Source: an uncultured Corynebacterium sp.
Lineage (GTDB): Bacteria; Actinomycetota; Actinomycetes; Mycobacteriales; Mycobacteriaceae
Length of the DNA: 64,000 nt
Assembly: GCF_946223165.1 (NCBI RefSeq)
Contig: NZ_CAMIBP010000001.1
Location: 62,001 to 126,000 of the forward strand
Direction of reading: 5' to 3'
Made by a program: the position numbers and the translations under genes. Under the pieces are notes generated by a model. The model was not told where the DNA came from and made no database searches. It saw nothing but the letters and a program-made list of their open reading frames with translations. Shown here piece after piece: positions 57,144 through 64,000 of the stretch. The number at the start of each line of letters is the position of its first letter. Position 1 is the stretch's first letter.

Positions 57144-57902
57144 ATGCTCAACGCAGTAGGCCAAGCACAAAACATTCTTCTCCTGGGCGGCACCTCCGAG
57201 ATCGGCCTGGGTATCGTCTCCGAGTTCCTCAGCCACGGCCCGGCCCGCGTCACGCTGGCCGCCCGCGCAAATTCCCCGCGCCTCGACGCCGCGAAGTCCG
57301 ATCTGGAGGCCAAGGGCGCCACCGTCGAGGTCGTTGACTTCGACGCCACGAAGTTCGACGAGCACCCGGCCGTCATCGAGAAGGCCTTCGCCCACGGCGA
57401 CGTGGACGTTGCCATCGTCGCCTTCGGCACCCTGGGCGATCAGGAGGAGCTGTGGCAGGACCAGGCCAAGGCCGTCGCCTCCGCTGAGACCAACTACACC
57501 GCCCCGGTGTCCCTGGGCGTCCTGTTGGGCCAGAAGTTCAAGGCCCAGGGCCACGGCACCATCGTCGCCCTGTCGTCCGTGGCGGGCCAGCGCGTGCGCC
57601 GCTCCAACTTTGTGTACGGCGCCTCCAAGGCCGGCGTGGACGGCTTCTTCATCAACCTGGGTGAGGCCATCCGCGACTCCGGCGCCAAGGTGCTCGTCGT
57701 TCGCCCGGGCCAGGTCCGCACCAAGATGTCGGCCGAGGCCGGCGAAGCCCCGCTCACCGTCAACGTTGAGGACGTGGCCAAGGCCACCTACGATGCCGTC
57801 CTGAGCAGCAAGCAGTCCATCTTCGTGCACCCGCTGTTCGAGTTCGTCTCCCTGGGCTTCAAGTTCATCCCGCAGGCGATCTTCCGCAAGCTGCCGTTCT
57901 AG
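57144..57902 (+). CDS. dprE2: Decaprenylphosphoryl-D-2-keto-erythropentose reductase
   Basis: 252-residue SDR that reduces the 2-keto intermediate made by DprE1. Cofactor motif LLGGTSEIGLGI near residue 14, catalytic YGASKAG near 160 (YxxxK), and the Asp-rich VEVVDFDATKFDEHP near 60. AAAGGA precedes the ATG. Co-transcribed with dprE1. A hairpin terminator separates it from aftA. Confidence 0.95.
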   Translation: MLNAVGQAQNILLLGGTSEIGLGIVSEFLSHGPARVTLAARANSPRLDAAKSDLEAKGATVEVVDFDATKFDEHPAVIEKAFAHGDVDVAIVAFGTLGDQEELWQDQAKAVASAETNYTAPVSLGVLLGQKFKAQGHGTIVALSSVAGQRVRRSNFVYGASKAGVDGFFINLGEAIRDSGAKVLVVRPGQVRTKMSAEAGEAPLTVNVEDVAKATYDAVLSSKQSIFVHPLFEFVSLGFKFIPQAIFRKLPF

Positions 57903-57973
57903 GGCAGGCGCACGCTGCCGTTCGAAGTCGGAGTCCTTCTCAGACGGAGTTCTTTCTAGCGGCAACTTCTTCA

Positions 57974-58005
57974 GTGAGGGGCGTGGCCACGGCCACGCCC
58001 CTCAC
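57974..58005 (+). terminator. Terminator after dprE2
   Basis: GTGAGGGGCGTGGCC (57974-57988) pairs with GGCCACGCCCCTCAC (57991-58005) almost without loop, followed by CCAGTTTTGG. It may attenuate rather than fully stop transcription towards aftA. Confidence 0.65.
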
Positions 58006-58042
58006 TCCAGTTTTGGGCTGCGAGTGTGGTTCACTGGAATGC

Positions 58043-60175
58043 ATGACTGAAGCATCCGCGGCACCCGGCTCCACCGCCGCAGGCATCCCCACCACCGGAT
58101 CGTTTCCCGCAGCGCACCCGCCGCACCGCGGGAAGATCATGCGCCCCCAGCAGCGCTCCGAGGTCTACGCCACGGACCTGCTGACGCTGCGCGCCACGCT
58201 GCTGGGTATCGCCAGCGCCGGCGTCGGCTCCTTCATGCTCACGCTCGTCGCGTGGGTTATCCTCAAGCAGACGCACCTGCCCGCGTTCAATACCTCGATG
58301 GTCACGCGCGCGCTGTCCACCGTGGGCATCGTCGCCACGCTCGTGGTCACCGCCGCCCTGCTGGGCTGGTGGATCATGGACGAGTACTACTCCACGGCCA
58401 GCCAGGTGGCCTACCGGCCCAAGTGGCGTATCGCCGCCACGTACATCGTGGCGTACCTGTCGCCGGCCGTCATCGTCATCGCCGCCATCGGCATCCCGTT
58501 GTCCGCCACGAAGCTGTGGCTGGACGGCGTCCAGGTGGACCAGGTATTCCGCACGCAGTTCCTTACCCGCACCACGGAGCAGGGCGGCTATGCGGACATG
58601 AACTACCTGGACATGCCCACGTTCTACCCGCTGGGCTGGTTCTGGATGGGCGGCCGCCTGGCCGCGGTGCTGCACCTGGCGGGCTGGGAGGTCTTCCAGC
58701 CGTGGTCGCTCATCTCCCTGGCGGTGGCGGGCACCATCCTCGTGCCCATCTGGCAGCACCTCGTCGGCTCCCTGCCGGTGGCCACGGCCATCGCGCTGGT
58801 CACCACCGCGGTGACGCTCACGCTGGCGGCGGAGGAGCCGTACTCCGCGGTCATCGCCATGGGCGTGCCCGCCGTCGTGGTCATGTGCCGCCGCGCGTTC
58901 GCCGGCTCGTGGTCCTCCACCCTGGGCATCTTGCTCTATCTGGGCATCTCGGCCACCTTCTACACGCTGTTTACCGGCGCTGTGGCGCTGACCGTGGTCA
59001 CGCTGCTGGCCGTGGTCACCGCGTTCTATGACCGTGCGTGGCGCCCGATTATCCACCTCGTGGTCATTGGCGTCGGCTCCCTGGCGGTGGCCTCCATCGC
59101 CTGGGGCCCGTACATCCTGGCCGTTCTCCACACGTCGGCGCCGCTGGAGTCCGCCGCACAGCACTACCTGCCCAGCGAGGGAACGGAAATCCCCGTGCCT
59201 TTCTTGGCGCCCAGCGTCATCGGCGTGCTGTGCCTCATCGGCATCGTCTACCTAGTACTGCGCATCGTGGATCCGGACGTGCGCTCCCTGACGTGGGCGC
59301 TGGTGGGCATCTACCTGTGGATCCTGGCCTCGATGGTCACCACCCTGGCGGGCTCGACCTTGCTGGGCTTCCGCCTGGAGATCATCGTGGTACTGCTCAT
59401 GGCCACCGCGGGAGTGCTCGCCATGGCGGAAATCCGCCTCATGAGCGTGCCCACCCTCTACCCAGCCCGCTTCGACCCGCCCACCAACCGGGCGATTACG
59501 TGGGCATTCGTCGTCGTGCTGCTCCTGGGCGGCGTGTACTACGCGCAGGAGATCCCCAGGGAGAATCAGTCCGCCATCGATCACGCCTACACGGACACCG
59601 ACGGCAATGGCGAGCGTGCCGACCGCTTCCAGGCGGATTCCTCCCGCTACTACAAGGAATTCGATGAGTTCATCCAGTCCAAGGGGTACGAGCCCAATGG
59701 CACGGTGGTGATGACGGATGAGAAGCTGTTCATGGCGTACTACCCGTACCACGGCTTCAACGCGTTTACCGCGCACTACGCTAACCCGCTGGGCCAGTTC
59801 ACCGAGCGCAACGCCCAGATCGAGCGCTGGGCCGCGGAGTCGTGGGACTCCACCCCGCAGGAGTTTCTGGCCTCGCTCGATGCCGCGCAGTGGAAGGCCC
59901 CGGACGCCATCATCTTCCGCGGCACCTTGAACGCGGAGGCCAGCGACGCCATCGGCGCCGAGAAGGGCACCGACGCCGCCGGTACCACCACCACCGAATC
60001 CGCGGCCGACGCCGAGCAGACCCCCGGGCTCAAGATCCACCTGGCGGAGGACATCTTCCCCAACCAGCCCAACGTGCGCTACCGCGCCATCTTCTACAAC
60101 CCGCAAGTCTTCGCGGAGGGCTGGACCGTCAAACAGATCGGCCCGTTCGTCGTCGCCGTCCGCGACAAGCAGTAG
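58043..60175 (+). CDS. aftA: Galactan 5-O-arabinofuranosyltransferase AftA
   Basis: 710-residue GT-C membrane glycosyltransferase that adds the first arabinose to galactan using decaprenyl-phosphoarabinose. About eleven to thirteen helices occupy residues 60-510; the conserved first-loop region MNYLDMPTFYPLGWFWMGGR near 190 is typical of AftA, and a soluble domain follows. The ATG at 58043 starts MTEASAAPG. Gene order dprE1-dprE2-aftA-emb is that of the corynebacterial and mycobacterial emb locus. Confidence 0.93.
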   Translation: MTEASAAPGSTAAGIPTTGSFPAAHPPHRGKIMRPQQRSEVYATDLLTLRATLLGIASAGVGSFMLTLVAWVILKQTHLPAFNTSMVTRALSTVGIVATLVVTAALLGWWIMDEYYSTASQVAYRPKWRIAATYIVAYLSPAVIVIAAIGIPLSATKLWLDGVQVDQVFRTQFLTRTTEQGGYADMNYLDMPTFYPLGWFWMGGRLAAVLHLAGWEVFQPWSLISLAVAGTILVPIWQHLVGSLPVATAIALVTTAVTLTLAAEEPYSAVIAMGVPAVVVMCRRAFAGSWSSTLGILLYLGISATFYTLFTGAVALTVVTLLAVVTAFYDRAWRPIIHLVVIGVGSLAVASIAWGPYILAVLHTSAPLESAAQHYLPSEGTEIPVPFLAPSVIGVLCLIGIVYLVLRIVDPDVRSLTWALVGIYLWILASMVTTLAGSTLLGFRLEIIVVLLMATAGVLAMAEIRLMSVPTLYPARFDPPTNRAITWAFVVVLLLGGVYYAQEIPRENQSAIDHAYTDTDGNGERADRFQADSSRYYKEFDEFIQSKGYEPNGTVVMTDEKLFMAYYPYHGFNAFTAHYANPLGQFTERNAQIERWAAESWDSTPQEFLASLDAAQWKAPDAIIFRGTLNAEASDAIGAEKGTDAAGTTTTESAADAEQTPGLKIHLAEDIFPNQPNVRYRAIFYNPQVFAEGWTVKQIGPFVVAVRDKQ

Positions 60176-60247
60176 CCGCACAGGCCCGCCGAGCGGCACG
60201 GCGCTGCACTCGGCTAGCGGCGCCGGCCCGTGTCGTAAACTAGCGGG

Positions 60248-63200
60248 GTGACTCAACGCCTCGATACTCCCATGCGCCAAGCCCCGAGCTGGCTGCGATG
60301 GACTGCCATCGTCGCCGGCATCGTGGGCTTTGTCATGTTTTTGGCCACCCCGTTCCTGCCGATCAAGCAGACGCAGTCCAGCGTCCACTGGCCACAGAAC
60401 GACTCGCTTAACTCGGTGAACGCGCCGCTTATCTCCGTGGCGCCGGAATCCATCGAGGCCGCGATCCCCGTGGTAGCCACGGACTTCCTCCACGACGGCC
60501 AGACCATGCTTTATGGTTCCATCCCGCCGGAGTCGGAGGAGGCCACCAACCGCGGCCTCTTTGTCAATTACTCCGAGGCCACCGGCCTGACGGTCGCCTC
60601 CCTGGACAAGGTCGTCTTTGATCTCACGCCGAGCGAGGTGGAGCAGCTGCCGGACGATGCCGTCCTCCACCTGTCCTTCACCGGCGACGGCGCGGAGGTC
60701 TCCGTCACGGACGCCGGCGGCACCGTGCTCGACGACGTGCGCGCCGACACCACCAGCCTCGACTCCGGCGATGACGCCAACACACTCTCCGAGTCCACCG
60801 AGGAAGACCTGCGCCCGCAGGTCACCGGCATCTATACGGAGATCGACAACTCTGCCGCCGCCAAGGCCGCGCTGGGCGATATGCACGTCGACGTTGAGGT
60901 CAACTCCCGCTTCACGTCCTCGCCCACGGCGCTCAAGCTCATCGCTGAGTTCCTGGGCCTGGCCATGGTGCTTGTCTCCCTCGTGGCGCTGTGGTTCATC
61001 GACCGCCTCGACGGCCGTAAGCTCGGTTTCATGCCGGAGACGTGGAAGCAGATCCGCCCGCTCGACGGCGTCGTCGCCTTCGTGCTCGTGTTCTGGTACT
61101 TCTTCGGCTCCAACACCTCCGACGACGGCTTCATCCTGACCATGGCGCGCGTGAGCGATCACGCCAGCTACATGGCCAATTACTACCGCTGGTACGGCGT
61201 GCCCGAGTCCCCGTTTGGCTCCCCGTACTACGACATCCTGGCGTTTATCACGCACTTCTCCACCACGTCCATCGTGGTCCGCCTGCCTTCGCTCATCTCG
61301 GCGTTCCTCGTGTGGTTCATCCTGTCGCGCGAGATCCTCCCGCGCTTCGGCGACATCGTCAATACCCGCCGCGTTGCGCACTGGACCGCCGCGTTCATGT
61401 TCCTGGCCTTCTGGCTGCCGTACAACAACGGCACCCGCCCGGAGCCGATGGTCGCGCTCGGCGTCATGTTCACTTGGGCGTCCTTTGAGCGCGCTATCGC
61501 GCAGCGCCGTCTCCTGCCCGCCGCGGTGGGCACCATCGCCGCCACGGTGACCCTTGCCGTGGGCCCCACCGGCCTGTTCGCCGTGGGCGTCTTCCTCGTG
61601 TCTCTGCCGCACCTGTTTAGCATCATGGCGGAACGTGCCAAGGCCACCGGGCTGGGGTGGACCGCGCTCATCGCGCCGTTCCTCGCGTCCGGCACCGCGA
61701 TCATGGTCCTGGTGTTTTCCGATCAGACCTTCGCCGCTGTCATGGAGTCCACCGCGGTGCGCTCCGCCGTCGGCCCAGCGCTCAAGTGGTACGCGGAGTA
61801 CGTCCGCTACACCACGCTGTTCCAGGTCTCCGTGGATGGCTCGCTGACCCGCCGCTTCGCGATGTTCACCATGCTGTTCTGCCTGGCGCTCATCGCCTAC
61901 GCCTACATCAAGGACCGCCGCGTCGTCGGCGCGGAGCCCGGCCCCACGACGCGCCTGCTGTTCATCTACGGCCTGTCCGCGTTCTTCCTCATGTTCACAC
62001 CGACGAAGTGGACCCACCACTTCGGCATCTACGCCGGCGTGGCGGGCGTCATCGCGGCCCTCGGCGCGGTGGTGCTGTCCCAGATCGCCATGCGCTCCAC
62101 CCGCGCTCGCACGTTCGCGCTGGCCGCGGTCACTTTCCTGCTGGCCATCTCCCTGGCCGGCTGGAACGCCTGGTGGTACGTCTCCTCCTTCGGTATCCCG
62201 TGGTGGGACCGCACCATCCAGTTCCACGCCATTGAGGCGAACACCGTGGTCCTGGCCATTGCCATGCTCATCGTTGCTGTCGGCATTGTCCAGACCTTCC
62301 GCGCGGAGATCCGCAAGAAGAACTTCGACACCAGTGACGAGTTCCGCGCGGCGGAATCCGCCCGCGTGGGCCGCTGGGCGGGCATCATGTCTGCCCCGAT
62401 CGCCATCGCCTGTATCGGCGTGGTGACCGTGTCCATGCTCTCCTTCGCCAAGGCGTACGCGGATCAGCTGCCGGCCTATTCCGTGGGCAAGGGCAACCTG
62501 GCTGCGTTGGCGGGCAACACCTGCCAGATGGCCGATAGCGTCCTCATTGAGACCAACACGAACGACTCCTTCCTGGAGCCGGTGTCCGGCACGCTGGGCG
62601 AGTCCCTCCAGGAGACCAACGCCGAGTCCGGCGCCACCGGTTTTGGCCCCAACAACATCCCAGAGTCCATTGAGCCGGAGAACCAGAACTCCGCCTCCGT
62701 GGGCGCCATCGCGGATTCCTCCGGCGGGTCCGCGGATACTGCCAACGATGCCGCCGCCACCGCCGGCGCCGACCGCACCCTGGGTGGCAATGTCTCCGGC
62801 TCCGACGCCACCGGAACCAATGCCACCGAAACCTCCGCCACGGGCGAGAACACCGATAGCGGCTCTCACAAGTCCGTCAATGAAACCGCGGGCGACGCCA
62901 CCGCCGGCGGCGAGCGCGCCACGGCGGGTGTCAACGGCTCCACGAAGCACCTGCCGTTCAACCTGGACTACACCAAGGTCCCGGTGGTGGGTTCTTATGA
63001 CAAGAACCAGGTGGGCACCGCGCAGATCACCACGCAGTGGTACACCCTCCCGGAGCGCAGTGACGCCACCCCGGTCCTGGCCGTGGCGGCTGCCGGCAAA
63101 ATCTATCACCACGACGTCAATGGCGTGGAACAAGACGGTGAGGAGCTCACCCTCCAGTACGGCACCTATGACAACGGCACCGTCACCAACACCGGTGAGG

Positions 63201-63766
63201 CGGAACTGTCTGATGTCGGCGCCACCCCGCAGTGGCGCAACCTGCGCATCCCGCTGGACCAGATCCCGGAGGATGCCAACGTCGTGCGCCTCGTTGCCGT
63301 GGACGATTCCCTCGACCCGGACGACTGGATTGCGTTCACCCCGCCGCGCGTGCCGACCCTGACCACCATCAATGATCGTTTCGGTATGGAGACCCCGGCC
63401 CTGCTCGACTGGGCGGTGGCGCTGCAGTTCCCGTGCCAGCGCACCTTCGATCACTATGCCGGTGTCACGGAGATTCCGCAGTACCGCATTCTCCCGGACG
63501 CCGCGGCGCAGACCTCGCTCACGGACTTCCAGTCCTTCAGCGGTGGCGGTGCCATGGCCACGGCTGAGGCCGTGAATTACTCCTACGAAATCCCCAGCTA
63601 CCTCAACGATGACTGGGCCCGCGACTGGGGCTCCATTGAGAAGTATGAGCTGCGTACCAACTCCAACGGTGACGCCCCAGACCTGGCCACCGTGGACCAC
63701 GAGATCATCCAGCGCTCCGGCCTGTGGAAGAACTCGGAGATGAAGATTCGGAAGGAGAAGGAGTAA
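60248..63766 (+). CDS. emb: Arabinosyltransferase Emb
   Basis: 1172-residue membrane arabinosyltransferase, target of ethambutol. N-terminal helix and soluble domain (residues 1-230), about 14 helices (230-740) with the catalytic-loop region SDDGFILTMARVSDHASY near 296 (Asp pair, GT-C), and a C-terminal carbohydrate-binding domain (about 760-1172). A Ser/Thr/Ala/Gly-rich stretch near 800-890 is longer than usual. GTG start, with TAAACT close upstream. As in other corynebacteria there is one emb gene here rather than embCAB. Confidence 0.93.
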   Translation: MTQRLDTPMRQAPSWLRWTAIVAGIVGFVMFLATPFLPIKQTQSSVHWPQNDSLNSVNAPLISVAPESIEAAIPVVATDFLHDGQTMLYGSIPPESEEATNRGLFVNYSEATGLTVASLDKVVFDLTPSEVEQLPDDAVLHLSFTGDGAEVSVTDAGGTVLDDVRADTTSLDSGDDANTLSESTEEDLRPQVTGIYTEIDNSAAAKAALGDMHVDVEVNSRFTSSPTALKLIAEFLGLAMVLVSLVALWFIDRLDGRKLGFMPETWKQIRPLDGVVAFVLVFWYFFGSNTSDDGFILTMARVSDHASYMANYYRWYGVPESPFGSPYYDILAFITHFSTTSIVVRLPSLISAFLVWFILSREILPRFGDIVNTRRVAHWTAAFMFLAFWLPYNNGTRPEPMVALGVMFTWASFERAIAQRRLLPAAVGTIAATVTLAVGPTGLFAVGVFLVSLPHLFSIMAERAKATGLGWTALIAPFLASGTAIMVLVFSDQTFAAVMESTAVRSAVGPALKWYAEYVRYTTLFQVSVDGSLTRRFAMFTMLFCLALIAYAYIKDRRVVGAEPGPTTRLLFIYGLSAFFLMFTPTKWTHHFGIYAGVAGVIAALGAVVLSQIAMRSTRARTFALAAVTFLLAISLAGWNAWWYVSSFGIPWWDRTIQFHAIEANTVVLAIAMLIVAVGIVQTFRAEIRKKNFDTSDEFRAAESARVGRWAGIMSAPIAIACIGVVTVSMLSFAKAYADQLPAYSVGKGNLAALAGNTCQMADSVLIETNTNDSFLEPVSGTLGESLQETNAESGATGFGPNNIPESIEPENQNSASVGAIADSSGGSADTANDAAATAGADRTLGGNVSGSDATGTNATETSATGENTDSGSHKSVNETAGDATAGGERATAGVNGSTKHLPFNLDYTKVPVVGSYDKNQVGTAQITTQWYTLPERSDATPVLAVAAAGKIYHHDVNGVEQDGEELTLQYGTYDNGTVTNTGEAELSDVGATPQWRNLRIPLDQIPEDANVVRLVAVDDSLDPDDWIAFTPPRVPTLTTINDRFGMETPALLDWAVALQFPCQRTFDHYAGVTEIPQYRILPDAAAQTSLTDFQSFSGGGAMATAEAVNYSYEIPSYLNDDWARDWGSIEKYELRTNSNGDAPDLATVDHEIIQRSGLWKNSEMKIRKEKE

Positions 63767-64000
63767 GAGGGTTCGCCCGCTGGGCGGTGTTGCGCTGTCC
63801 CGCCGCAAGCGCGACGTCGAGGACAGCGAAGAGAACTAGAAGCGTCGGGCAGCACACTGTTGTGGCGTGCGGGTCCGTGCCGTGATGACGCCTGCGGCGT
63901 GTGGAAGCGCAGCAGGTGACGAACCTGTGGGGTGAGGATTCCGGTTGGGGATTTCGCGCTTGCCGATGCCGTCGTGGCTCAAGGGAGGTGTGTGGGTGCG
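63767..64000. other. Region after emb, no gene identified
   Basis: One frame from 63771 to the TAG at 63837-63839 reads VRPLGGVALSRRKRDVEDS and ends EEN, which looks like a protein C-terminus without a start. The rest is unassigned but contains one CTTGCCGATGCC motif copy at 63959-63970, which lies outside any recognised gene. Confidence 0.3.

Noticed and set aside
59252..63808. A 1518-codon open frame antisense to aftA and emb
   Set aside because: It is the mirror of two well-recognised genes in high-GC DNA, consists of low-complexity Arg/Gly/Asp/His-rich sequence and has no recognisable domain.
1..64000. tRNA and rRNA genes
   Set aside because: I looked for T-loop (GGTTCRAATCC) and acceptor-stem patterns and found only isolated matches inside coding genes, such as near 52440.

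Overview
The window is about 64 kb of a high-GC (roughly two-thirds G+C) actinobacterial chromosome and almost certainly comes from a Corynebacterium. The diagnostic genes are a heme-uptake set (hmuTUV, a heme oxygenase, two HtaA-domain surface proteins and a ferritin) with DtxR-like iron boxes, and an arabinogalactan block dprE1-dprE2-aftA-emb with a single Emb arabinosyltransferase and a GtrA protein nearby. Many genes have an actinobacterial -10 hexamer 6-8 nt before the start codon, which is leaderless architecture. I found no rRNA or tRNA gene, no CRISPR array and no intact insertion sequence.

Layout. 1-13 kb: end of the hmuTUV heme importer, a small membrane protein, an Fsr-like MFS exporter, a lipase, a candidate iron-regulated short RNA (4.94-5.07 kb), Ohr/OhrR peroxide defence, AMP nucleosidase plus a purine phosphoribosyltransferase, a SulP transporter, then heme oxygenase, two HtaA-domain proteins and ferritin. 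Together the heme genes bind, import and degrade heme and store the iron. 13-24 kb: HAD hydrolase, ROK regulator, a divergent sirtuin/LOG pair with only 19 bp between start codons, DUF885 protein, a decayed YCII gene, DUF1304, AbrB and TauE proteins, two identical hairpin repeats and the HrpB helicase. 24-33 kb: a Fic protein with an operator-like array, a decayed alkB, a decayed SDR fragment, an acetyltransferase with an early stop, intact alkB, an LpqH-like lipoprotein and intact SDR, then a run of compact overlapping genes (YbjQ, esterase lipoprotein, S4, glyoxalase, MGMT-like, SMR pair, serine hydrolase).

33-44 kb is a plastic region. It holds a shikimate-dehydrogenase-like gene broken by two one-base deletions, an ABC-F resistance-type ATPase behind an apparent erm-style leader attenuator, three TetR regulators with visible palindromic operators, a thioesterase, an SDR, a second Fic protein, an aldo/keto reductase with an internal deletion, acetolactate decarboxylase, and an MFS gene bracketed by 23-bp direct repeats. 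44-55 kb: a frameshifted small gene, PrsW protease, an M13 peptidase, a CotH lipoprotein, a maltokinase-cap protein, an alpha/beta hydrolase, a lower-GC MFS + DUF3800-like cassette, GtrA, a pRiA4b-type protein and two small proteins. 55.7-63.8 kb: dprE1, dprE2, aftA and emb, which make decaprenyl-phosphoarabinose and use it to build cell-wall arabinan.

The observations most worth following up are: (i) the ABC-F leader with mutually exclusive 1:2/3:4 versus 2:3 pairings; (ii) a short structured transcript whose promoter overlaps a DtxR-like box; (iii) two inverted copies of a ~100-bp element, each followed by a strong terminator, suggesting an sRNA family; (iv) a 12-14-mer (CGGCATCGGCAAGC) repeated in different frames, on both strands and between genes; (v) a reciprocal Tyr/His exchange between the two HtaA-domain proteins; (vi) a decayed duplicate of the alkB-SDR neighbourhood.
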